Source: Thalassotalea nanhaiensis (lineage in GTDB: Bacteria > Pseudomonadota > Gammaproteobacteria > Enterobacterales > Alteromonadaceae). Taken from it: a stretch of DNA of 64,000 nucleotides. This document shows, piece by piece, positions 57,360 to 64,000 of this stretch. The stretch's first letter is position 1. Each line of letters begins with the position of its first letter. The stretch spans positions 372,001 through 436,000 of the forward strand of contig NZ_CP134146.1 of the NCBI RefSeq assembly GCF_031583575.1, read 5' to 3'. A model generated the notes under the pieces. It had not been told where the DNA came from and ran no database searches. It was given only the letters and a program-made list of their open reading frames with translations. The position numbers were made by a program, and so were the translations under genes.

Positions 57360-58217
57360 TTAGTATTGAATTATTATAGCGAGTAATACAATCAATAACC
57401 CGTAATGATTGTTTAAAAACGCTTTAAAGCAATTATCCCGGTCTCTATTTTTAATTAAATGTTGTTGGTAGATGAATGAACCAGCTGCAAAAATAAGACC
57501 TAAATAATAGAACATATTAAATTGCTGAATTTGTCCAACTTTAACCAGTAGAGTCAGAACCAAAATTTGTAATAAGGCGATTATCACTTTGTCTAGTCGG
57601 CCAAAAATAATTGCGGTCGATTTGACTCCTATAAGTAGATCATCATCTTTGTCTACCATGGCATACATAGTGTCATAGGCAATAGTCCACAGAACATTAG
57701 CGAAAAACATTAACCATGCTGTAGAAGGAATGCTTTGTTGAGTTTCTGCAAACGCCATGATCATGCCCCAACTAAATGCGGCGCCTAATACCACCTGTGG
57801 AAAGTGAGTAAAACGTTTCATAAACGGGTAGCTTGCTGCCAATATTACAGCAATTACTGATAAACCAATGCTGTACCAAGAGAGCGTCAACACAAGCGCT
57901 AAAGCAACAACTAATAACGTAAAAAATAAGGCTATTGCTTCTTTAGTTGTCATTAGCCCACTAACCAAGGGGCGTTGTTCAGTTCGTTTAACTTTTCCGT
58001 CTACTTTTCTATCGGCAAAATCATTAATTACACAACCGGCGCTGCGCATAATAAATACACCCACAGCAAATACTATGGTTAGATGCCAACCTGGAAATCC
58101 TTCAGCTGCAACATATAGTGCCCAAAATGTTGGCCAAAGCAATAAATAGGTACCTATGGGTTTATCCATACGAGTAATTAATTTAGTGGCTTGCCAAGAG
58201 GGGAGTATTGCTGACAT
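57360..58217 (-). CDS. ubiA: 4-hydroxybenzoate octaprenyltransferase
   Basis: A 285-residue polytopic inner-membrane enzyme. It attaches the polyprenyl tail to 4-hydroxybenzoate in ubiquinone synthesis. Two Asp-rich motifs bind the prenyl diphosphate: NDFADRKVDGKV (N65-D73) and AMVDKDDDLLIGVKST. The opening RMDKPIGTYLLLWPTFWALY is the UbiA family start. It lies on the same strand as ubiC, but a DUF3718-like gene is inserted between them. Confidence 0.96.
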   Translation of the reverse strand: MSAILPSWQATKLITRMDKPIGTYLLLWPTFWALYVAAEGFPGWHLTIVFAVGVFIMRSAGCVINDFADRKVDGKVKRTEQRPLVSGLMTTKEAIALFFTLLVVALALVLTLSWYSIGLSVIAVILAASYPFMKRFTHFPQVVLGAAFSWGMIMAFAETQQSIPSTAWLMFFANVLWTIAYDTMYAMVDKDDDLLIGVKSTAIIFGRLDKVIIALLQILVLTLLVKVGQIQQFNMFYYLGLIFAAGSFIYQQHLIKNRDRDNCFKAFLNNHYGLLIVLLAIIIQY

Positions 58218-58311
58218 TGATTGTTCCTGAAGACTAACATTTAAAATTATTATTTGTGCTTATATTATATCAACCTTAATAAGAATACGAACCACTGTAT
58301 TTATTATCTTT

Positions 58312-58344
58312 AATAAAAAGTGGCTAAGTAAAAACTTAGCCACT
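58312..58344 (-). terminator. Terminator of the DUF3718-like gene
   Basis: AGTGGCTAAGT-AAAA-ACTTAGCCACT, 11-bp perfect stem; on the minus strand the stem is followed by TTTTTATT. It separates the DUF3718-like gene from ubiA. Confidence 0.9.
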
Positions 58345-58370
58345 AAATTAACTGTTTTTATAGAGATCGA

Positions 58371-58796
58371 TTAACGACTCGTTATCAAGATAACTTTAGG
58401 TGAATTGTTCATTCTCTGTTGTCTGGCTAAATCAATGATCTTTATTTCTTCAGCATCTAAACGATATTTTTTCAACGCCCGTTTATTGATGAATTCAAAG
58501 GTGTCTTTGGCATTGTATTGAGCGGTAAATTTAACTAAATCTGTGTCGTTACATAGTATGTCATCGCTTGCAAAACTTGTACGACCATACATACCTGTGT
58601 GAATTCCAGCCATCATCCCCAGACGACTAATATACAATTTAGTTTTCTTTAAGTCGTTGCTGACGGCTGCTACGCATAGTTTAGTAGCAATAGTGTTGTC
58701 TCCCGCCTCAAACGTAATATTTTGGTTAGCATAAGCCTTAAATGTTAATAACAGGAAAACGCTAATAAATAATAAACCTTGTGTTAAAGCCTTCAT
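58371..58796 (-). CDS. Small exported protein, DUF3718-like
   Basis: A 141-residue protein from the ATG at 58796, which has GGAGAG seven bases upstream (a start 15 bases earlier is less likely). A signal peptide ends at KAYA. The mature part has two cysteines (C in TKLCVAAVS and ILCND) that may form a disulfide, and begins with an ITFEAGDNT segment. The pattern reminds me of DUF3718, small periplasmic proteins of Alteromonadales with unknown function. It has its own terminator, so it is a separate unit between ubiC and ubiA. Confidence 0.6.
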   Translation of the reverse strand: MKALTQGLLFISVFLLLTFKAYANQNITFEAGDNTIATKLCVAAVSNDLKKTKLYISRLGMMAGIHTGMYGRTSFASDDILCNDTDLVKFTAQYNAKDTFEFINKRALKKYRLDAEEIKIIDLARQQRMNNSPKVILITSR

Positions 58797-58963
58797 AATT
58801 AATCTCTCCATGTAAAAGGTGATTAAATTCTAGGCGTTACATCGGATCTATTATGATTAAAATAGAATTTTTTTATGATAATTTTTAGAGGGATAGTATG
58901 TCTTTGAAATATTGGTGTTTTAGATAGAATCAGTAACGCTTGTGATGTTTCTGAATATTTTAA

Positions 58964-59530
58964 TCATGTTTTCAAGTAAGCTCTAGCGCTTGGCAAAAAT
59001 ACTTCTGCTACCATTAAAGGCTTATCTTCAATAAAAAATAGCGAACGTCGGCCCCATAAATTTTGCTTAACTTGTAAATTTAACATCGCGGCTAATTCAC
59101 ACACTCTTAGGCTAGGTTCAATTTCAGCTACTTCAACCACTTCGCGATGCAATTTAGGGTTATTAAACAATACCTGACCTAATGGCTGCTCTCCTAAACT
59201 TGCTAATGCTTGTTGTTCGCCGGTTAAACTTTTTAAGGGCAATAGACTTCGAGCAAACACATGCGGTACATCATCACAAAATAGTATTACTTCTCGAACC
59301 AATACTTGTTCGCCAAGAATTATGTCCGCATTCGCTTCATGTGATTGGCAAGCTTCTACGCGTTGCCCTAACACATGTACTTTAAAATCATTGCAGTGAC
59401 TTTTAAGACGAGCCGTGAGTGATGTCGGATCTAATAACCAATCATTTAATCGTGGCGTTTGTGGTGCATGTTTAGCGCTTACCCAGTTAACATCTAGACC
59501 GATGGGAAACTGCTTTGTTAATTCAAACAT
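58964..59530 (-). CDS. ubiC: Chorismate pyruvate-lyase
   Basis: A 188-residue cytoplasmic enzyme releasing pyruvate from chorismate to give 4-hydroxybenzoate, the first step to ubiquinone. [21 protein letters not shown]-type opening (around residue 31), [21 protein letters not shown] (active-site Arg and the buried strand), [11 protein letters not shown] and the C-terminal [20 protein letters not shown] follow UbiC order. Its product feeds UbiA, encoded about 750 bases downstream. It is two bases from glpG. Confidence 0.92.
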   Translation of the reverse strand: MFELTKQFPIGLDVNWVSAKHAPQTPRLNDWLLDPTSLTARLKSHCNDFKVHVLGQRVEACQSHEANADIILGEQVLVREVILFCDDVPHVFARSLLPLKSLTGEQQALASLGEQPLGQVLFNNPKLHREVVEVAEIEPSLRVCELAAMLNLQVKQNLWGRRSLFFIEDKPLMVAEVFLPSARAYLKT

Positions 59531-59532
59531 AG

Positions 59533-60402
59533 TTAATTAATTTTCTTTATTTTAGTCATTTGAGTAACAAACAAGGCATATAATACTCCCGAAATTAAAC
59601 CCACTAAATGCGCTGTATTAGCAACATTAATCGGCATAAACTCGGTATAACCTAACACTAACCAAAATAGCATAAAGCCAATTATGGAGTTAGATAAACC
59701 AATTCCTTTATCTGGATTTAAATAACCATACCACCAGACGAAACCTACAGTGGCATAAACAACACCAGAAAGACCGCCAAAATTTGGGCCTGACATATAA
59801 AATTGAGCAACATTAGAAAGTACAGCAGAGCCAATAAATAATAGTATGATCTTATTCAGTCCCAAGTTCTTTTCTATTTGACCACCAAGTTGCCACCACC
59901 ACATAGTATTAAAAGCAATGTGCAATAAAGAGTAATGGAACAAGGCCGGAGTGATCAGCCGCCAAGGTTGAGCTGCAGTTTGGCTTATATCTCCTGCTTG
60001 GTTGAATATAACCAATTGATACAAACTATTGCCGAATAGCAAGAATGTTGCGGCAAATACCAACCAACAAAGAATAAAAATACCTATGGTGAAAGGACCA
60101 GCTTGAGCCAAAAAATTAGCTTTAATTTGCTTAGTCAGACCTGAGCTACCATTGAGTTTGACCGACTGACCACTTTGCCAGGCAGACTGTTGATATTTTG
60201 GATGATTAGGCTGTCTAATGAATTGTTCAAATTCATACTTTGCTCTATCTATTTCTTGTGAATCACAAAGAATTGCCCAACCATCAAGGGTTTGATTATC
60301 GTTTAAGGCTGGTTTGATCTCACAGTTAATATTGATACTTTTTAAGTAATCAGCAAAGATCAAAGCGATGGATTTTTGTTCTACGTTAACCAATATTTGC
60401 AT
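59533..60402 (-). CDS. glpG: Rhomboid protease GlpG
   Basis: A 289-residue intramembrane serine protease. The N-terminal cytoplasmic domain (1-95) is followed by six helices. The catalytic dyad is S212 (GGLSGVVYA) and H265 ([11 protein letters not shown]), with N165 ([10 protein letters not shown]) in the oxyanion site. This is the housekeeping GlpG, longer than a rhombosortase, so it should not be taken as the enzyme that cuts the GlyGly-CTERM proteins. It lies between glpE and ubiC. Confidence 0.95.
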   Translation of the reverse strand: MQILVNVEQKSIALIFADYLKSININCEIKPALNDNQTLDGWAILCDSQEIDRAKYEFEQFIRQPNHPKYQQSAWQSGQSVKLNGSSGLTKQIKANFLAQAGPFTIGIFILCWLVFAATFLLFGNSLYQLVIFNQAGDISQTAAQPWRLITPALFHYSLLHIAFNTMWWWQLGGQIEKNLGLNKIILLFIGSAVLSNVAQFYMSGPNFGGLSGVVYATVGFVWWYGYLNPDKGIGLSNSIIGFMLFWLVLGYTEFMPINVANTAHLVGLISGVLYALFVTQMTKIKKIN

Positions 60403-60419
60403 TTAAGATTGCACTCTAG

Positions 60420-60755
60420 TTATGCTTTTTCGATATGTTGCGGATAGCTGTTAGCCCATAATTCAAATCCACCATCTAGTGAGTAAACATCGGTGAAATC
60501 TTGGCTAATTAAAAACTGTGCGGCCTGTTGGCTGGATATACCGTGATAACAACATACAACGGTAGGCGCATCAAAATCAGCTTCTCGTAAAAAGTCGCTC
60601 AACACATCGTTGGTTAAATGGATTGCTCCGGGTATATGACTAGCCGCATATGAATTAGCATCACGAATATCTACAACCACATGTTCTTTGGTAGGTAAAC
60701 CATTTACTACATCGGCCACATTAATGTGTTTGAAGGTGCTGTCGTTTGATAACAC
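60420..60755 (-). CDS. glpE: Single-domain thiosulfate sulfurtransferase GlpE
   Basis: A 111-residue rhodanese. [21 protein letters not shown] and the active-site loop [12 protein letters not shown] carry the persulfide cysteine C69 (with C68 before it). It transfers sulfane sulfur to cyanide or thiols. The glpE-glpG pair is conserved from E. coli, and no glp regulator follows here. Confidence 0.94.
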   Translation of the reverse strand: MLSNDSTFKHINVADVVNGLPTKEHVVVDIRDANSYAASHIPGAIHLTNDVLSDFLREADFDAPTVVCCYHGISSQQAAQFLISQDFTDVYSLDGGFELWANSYPQHIEKA

Positions 60756-60808
60756 AATATTCTCTTTATTTGTTATGAAAAATGTCGTTAAAGTGATTTT
60801 AACAAAAA

Positions 60809-60842
60809 AAGCCTGTTGAGCTAGTAAAAACTCAACAGGCTT
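60809..60842 (-). terminator. Terminator of the kbl-tdh operon
   Basis: AAGCCTGTTGAG / CTCAACAGGCTT, 12-base arms with a 10-base loop; on the minus strand the stem is followed directly by a T-run of seven (complement of the A-run at 60804-60810). It ends tdh and separates it from glpE. Confidence 0.94.
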
Positions 60843-60874
60843 GAATAAAAAACGCTTTAACCTAAATTTTCCGG

Positions 60875-61900
60875 TTAATCCCAGCTAAGAATAACCTTAC
60901 CAGAGTTACCTGATAACATGGCGTCAAAGCCTTGTTGAAACTCATCAATAGGGAAGTGATGGGTAATAATAGGCGATAAGTCGAGCCCAGATTGAATAAG
61001 GCTAGCCATTTTATACCAGGTTTCAAACATCTCACGGCCATAAATACCTTTGATGGTTAAGCCTTTAAAAATAACCTTGCTCCAATCAATTGCCATGTCT
61101 TGCCCTGGAATACCGAGCATGGCAATTTTACCGCCATTGTTCATGTTCTCTAACATGTCGGTAAAGGCCATAGGCACGCCAGACATTTCCATGCCAACGT
61201 CAAAGCCTTCGGTCATGCCAAGCTCATTCATAACATCTTTCAGGTTTTCGTTTGCAACATTTACTGCGCGGGTAGCACCCATTTTACGAGCTAAGTCTAA
61301 GCGGTATTCGTTAATGTCTGTAATGACTACGTGGCGAGCGCCAACATGTTTAGCAACCGCTGCAGCCATAATGCCAATAGGGCCTGCACCTGTAATAAGC
61401 ACGTCTTCACCGACCAAATCAAATGAAAGGGCGGTATGTACCGCATTACCAAACGGGTCAAATACAGCAGCTAAATCGTCAGAAATTTCATCAGGTAATT
61501 TAAATGCATTGTAGGCAGGTATTACCAAATATTCAGCAAATGAGCCGGTGCGGTCAACGCCAACACCAACAGTATTACGACATAAATGAGTGCGGCCACC
61601 ACGACAGTTACGACAATGGCCACAAGTGATATGACCTTCGCCAGAAACTCTATCGCCTACATTGAAGCCCTTAACCTCTTGACCCATACCAACCACAACA
61701 CCGGCATATTCATGACCGACAACCATAGGTACTGGAATGGTTTTTTGTGACCATTCATCCCAGTTGTAAATATGAATATCGGTACCACAAATTGCGGTTT
61801 TGTTGATTTTAATGAGTAAGTCGTTATGACCAACTTCTGGCTTTGGTGAATCAGTCATCCAAATGCCCGGTTCAGCCTTTAGTTTTGCTAATGATTTCAT
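60875..61900 (-). CDS. tdh: L-threonine 3-dehydrogenase
   Basis: A 341-residue zinc medium-chain dehydrogenase oxidising threonine to 2-amino-3-ketobutyrate with NAD+. The catalytic zinc cysteine is C38 in [15 protein letters not shown] follows, and the structural zinc cysteines are in [15 protein letters not shown]. The NAD motif is [18 protein letters not shown]. Length and motifs match Tdh throughout. It lies 24 bases after kbl, which uses its product. Confidence 0.97.
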   Translation of the reverse strand: MKSLAKLKAEPGIWMTDSPKPEVGHNDLLIKINKTAICGTDIHIYNWDEWSQKTIPVPMVVGHEYAGVVVGMGQEVKGFNVGDRVSGEGHITCGHCRNCRGGRTHLCRNTVGVGVDRTGSFAEYLVIPAYNAFKLPDEISDDLAAVFDPFGNAVHTALSFDLVGEDVLITGAGPIGIMAAAVAKHVGARHVVITDINEYRLDLARKMGATRAVNVANENLKDVMNELGMTEGFDVGMEMSGVPMAFTDMLENMNNGGKIAMLGIPGQDMAIDWSKVIFKGLTIKGIYGREMFETWYKMASLIQSGLDLSPIITHHFPIDEFQQGFDAMLSGNSGKVILSWD

Positions 61901-61924
61901 TTTATAATCTCTAATTTAAGCTTA

Positions 61925-63118
61925 TTAAATTACGCCCATTTCTTTACCAATACGGGTAAATGCTTCAATGGCTTTATCGAGCTGTGCTTTTGTATGAGCC
62001 GCAGAAATTTGTGTGCGAATTCGGGCTTGGCCTTTTGGTACCACAGGGAATGAGAAGCCAATAACGTAAATGCCTTCGCTAAGTAAACGGTTTGACATAT
62101 CTGCTGCAACCTTTGCATCACCTAACATTACTGGCACAATCGCGTGGTCTGCTCCGGCACAGGTAAAGCCGGCTGCTTCCATATTGTTACGGAAATAAGC
62201 AGCGTTATCTTTTAACGTTTTACGCAATTCACCACCTTGGGCTAACATATCAATTACTTTAATTGAGGCTGTTACGATTGCTGGTGCTAATGAATTCGAG
62301 AACAAGTACGGACGAGAACGCTGACGTAACCATTCAATAACTTCTTTACTTGCAGATGTGTAACCACCTGAAGCGCCGCCCATGGCTTTTCCTAAGGTAC
62401 CTGTAATGATGTCAACTCGGTCCATTACTTCACAGTATTCGTGTGAACCACGACCATCTTCACCAACAAAACCTACCGCATGTGAGTCATCTACCATAAC
62501 CATTGCATCGTATTTGTCGGCTAAATCACATACACCTTTTAGATTGGCAATTACGCCATCCATTGAGAATACGCCGTCAGTAGCAATTAACTTAAAACGT
62601 GCTCCGGCTTCATTGGCAGCAATTAGCTGTTCTTCTAATGCGGCCATATCGTTATTGGCATAACGAAAACGTTTTGCTTTACATAAGCGAACACCGTCAA
62701 TAATGGATGCATGGTTAAGAGCATCCGAAATTATGGCATCTTCAGCGCCTAATATTGTTTCAAATAAACCGGCGTTGGCATCAAAACATGATGAATAAAG
62801 AATAGTGTCTTCCATACCCAAGAAGTTGGATAGCTTGCCTTCCAATGTTTTATGAATATCTTGTGTGCCACAAATAAAACGTACCGATGCCATGCCAAAA
62901 CCGTGGTCGTCCAAACCACCTTTAGCTGCATTAATAAGCTCAGGATGATTGGCTAAACCTAAATAGTTATTGGCACAAAAGTTAATTACTTCTTCGCCAC
63001 TGCTAACTGCTATATCGGCTTGTTGAGCAGTAGTGATAATTCGTTCAGCTTTGTACAGGCCCTCTTCTTTAACTTGATCTATTTGTTGTTGAAGGTGGTT
63101 AATAAAATTAGATGACAT
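61925..63118 (-). CDS. kbl: Glycine C-acetyltransferase (2-amino-3-ketobutyrate CoA ligase)
   Basis: A 397-residue PLP enzyme that cleaves 2-amino-3-ketobutyrate with CoA to glycine and acetyl-CoA. [41 protein letters not shown] and the PLP lysine in [13 protein letters not shown] are the alpha-oxoamine synthase signature. With tdh it forms the threonine catabolic operon. It is divergent from an Lrp-type regulator across a region with a perfect inverted repeat. Confidence 0.97.
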   Translation of the reverse strand: MSSNFINHLQQQIDQVKEEGLYKAERIITTAQQADIAVSSGEEVINFCANNYLGLANHPELINAAKGGLDDHGFGMASVRFICGTQDIHKTLEGKLSNFLGMEDTILYSSCFDANAGLFETILGAEDAIISDALNHASIIDGVRLCKAKRFRYANNDMAALEEQLIAANEAGARFKLIATDGVFSMDGVIANLKGVCDLADKYDAMVMVDDSHAVGFVGEDGRGSHEYCEVMDRVDIITGTLGKAMGGASGGYTSASKEVIEWLRQRSRPYLFSNSLAPAIVTASIKVIDMLAQGGELRKTLKDNAAYFRNNMEAAGFTCAGADHAIVPVMLGDAKVAADMSNRLLSEGIYVIGFSFPVVPKGQARIRTQISAAHTKAQLDKAIEAFTRIGKEMGVI

Positions 63119-63265
63119 ATTAGCCTCAGTTAAATCATTTATTTAAAAAACATGATTAGTAATTGTAGTTTCTTGCGAGCATTTTGCTGCATTTTTTAAT
63201 GACACATATTATTCACCTATCAGACTATAAAAAAAAGTTTACAGATGTTCAAAATGCCTTATAAT

Positions 63266-63303
63266 CATTGCAAATTGACACCTTGCTGTGTCAATTTGCA
63301 ATG
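63266..63303. promoter_or_regulatory. Perfect inverted repeat, candidate operator of the kbl-tdh / Lrp-type regulator region
   Basis: CATTGCAAATTGACAC and GTGTCAATTTGCAATG, perfect 16-base arms around a 6-base spacer. It lies 33 bases upstream of the regulator ATG and 148 bases from kbl, inside the divergent region. The absence of a T-run and the lack of any upstream transcript to end make a terminator unlikely. Confidence 0.7.
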
Positions 63304-63336
63304 TCGGTTTTTAGTTTCATATAAGGTAATTGATGA

Positions 63337-63765
63337 ATGATCAGTGAAAAAGACGAAGAGTTGCTTTCCATTCTTAGATGTAATGCCAGGGCGAGTGTTT
63401 CAGATATCGCCAGAGCGTTAAATGTTTCAAGAACAGCCATACAAAACCGTATAAATAAGCTTGAAAGTAATGGTGTGATTAAGTCATACAGCGTTGAATT
63501 AGGCAGCAGTTACACCAAAGATTTAATTACCATAAATGTATCTTTGAAAGTTAACCCAAATTTGCGTGAGAAAATTTGCATAATTTTAAGAAAAATACAC
63601 CAGATAAGCCATATCTATTCAATCAGCGGGGAGTATGATCTGCTTGTTGTTCTGCAAATCCAATCGCTTAAACATCTTACGGCAATATTGGATAATATTT
63701 GTCATTTAGAAGGGGTAGAGCGAACGAACTCTTCAATTATTCTTGATGCAATATTTGAAAGATAA
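63337..63765 (+). CDS. Lrp/AsnC-family transcription regulator
   Basis: A 142-residue regulator. The N-terminal HTH (about 5-58) reads EKDEELLSILRCNARASVSDIARALNVSRTAIQNRI-like sequence in two halves with RINKLESNGVI, and the C-terminal RAM ligand domain (about 65-140) contains ISGEYDLLVVLQ. Lrp/AsnC proteins sense amino acids and often regulate divergent genes, so control of the threonine operon kbl-tdh is the obvious hypothesis. It is shorter than Lrp itself (164 residues) and closer in size to AsnC. Confidence 0.92.
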   Translation: MISEKDEELLSILRCNARASVSDIARALNVSRTAIQNRINKLESNGVIKSYSVELGSSYTKDLITINVSLKVNPNLREKICIILRKIHQISHIYSISGEYDLLVVLQIQSLKHLTAILDNICHLEGVERTNSSIILDAIFER

Positions 63766-63847
63766 TACTAATTCCGATAATTTATTAAGCTAATTCAGTC
63801 CGTTGTTAGTATGATGATAACGGCTCATTTATTTAGAAGAAAACACA

Positions 63848-64000
63848 TTGAACAAAGAAAAGCTGTCTTTACGCCTATATCAAATACTTATTTTATTGCT
63901 TGTACCAGTGTTATTATTGGTTCTCATCGTTCGCTCGTTTTCGCAACGAGAATACCGTCAGCGCTTAACTGAGCGATTTGGCTGGTTGCCTTCAAATATA
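63848..64000 (+). CDS. waaA: 3-deoxy-D-manno-octulosonic acid transferase, N-terminal part (cut by window edge)
   Basis: The first 51 codons of a plus-strand gene starting at TTG (63848) with AGAAG about nine bases upstream. An N-terminal membrane anchor (LYQILILLLVPVLLLVLIVR) is followed by YRQRLTERFGWLP, which matches the conserved YRxRxxERFG region of WaaA/KdtA. WaaA adds Kdo residues to lipid A on the inner face of the membrane. Closeness of kbl-tdh to LPS-core genes is also seen in E. coli. Only the N-terminus is available, so the call depends on a short match. Confidence 0.8.
   Translation, partial: MNKEKLSLRLYQILILLLVPVLLLVLIVRSFSQREYRQRLTERFGWLPSNI

Noticed and set aside
59533-60402. 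GlpG as the rhombosortase for the GlyGly-CTERM proteins
   Set aside because: It has the GlpG N-terminal domain and sits with glpE; rhombosortases are a separate, shorter rhomboid branch.
1-64000. CRISPR arrays, tRNA or rRNA genes, prophage, transposase genes
   Set aside because: None was recognised on reading both strands, although a short tRNA could be missed without a dedicated scan.

Overview
The window looks like one contiguous stretch of chromosome from an AT-rich marine gammaproteobacterium of the Alteromonadales, most likely Colwelliaceae (Colwellia or Thalassotalea type). This is inferred from gene content and order: hemCDXY, lptM-lysA-dapF, rarD-yigI-recQ, ubiC/ubiA, glpE/glpG, kbl-tdh next to waaA, a caa3-type oxidase locus, and GlyGly-CTERM exoproteins. 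No rRNA, tRNA, CRISPR array, prophage or intact insertion sequence was seen.

Layout. 1-2.2 kb: start of dinF (cut by the window edge), a secreted polysaccharide deacetylase and a YeeN-type YebC protein. 2.4-11.4 kb: a complete aa3/caa3 cytochrome c oxidase region on the minus strand. coxB-coxA-ctaG-coxC form one operon; SURF1, a thioredoxin-like protein, ctaA, ctaB and SCO form a second, and a DUF2909 gene lies opposite between them. 11.7-16 kb: lexA with two SOS boxes, a PhyH oxygenase and plsB. 16-21 kb: a kelch protein, a 42-residue DUF3149 protein behind an FNR-like promoter, a large secreted alpha/beta hydrolase, a cupin and a 3D-domain protein. 21-25.7 kb: hemC-hemD-hemX-hemY and cyaY on the minus strand. 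25.8-34.3 kb: lptM-lysA-dapF-DUF484-HAD (without the usual xerC), an S10 carboxypeptidase, a CBS protein and SOS-controlled uvrD.

34.4-49.9 kb is the most distinctive part. A ToxR/CadC-like membrane regulator with a propeller domain is followed by a giant S8-fold protein that appears to have lost its catalytic residues, then an S8 protease with an intact triad, an arylsulfotransferase-like lipoprotein and a convergent TonB-dependent receptor. Both S8 proteins end in GlyGly-CTERM tails, so they are probably processed by a rhombosortase and carried by type II secretion. 50-64 kb returns to core genes: a DUF3052-like protein, DUF898 with an M48 peptidase, rarD, yigI, recQ, rlmJ, ubiA, a DUF3718-like protein, ubiC, glpG, glpE, tdh-kbl, a divergent Lrp-type regulator, and the start of waaA.

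The regulatory reading is unusually clear at several points: canonical LexA boxes before lexA (two) and uvrD (one), a TTGAT-N4-ATCAT box placed like a class II FNR site, a perfect 16-bp-arm inverted repeat between kbl and the Lrp gene, and two copies of a REP-like palindrome about 30 kb apart, each in a convergent intergenic gap. All family assignments come from reading the sequence by eye; no database search was run.
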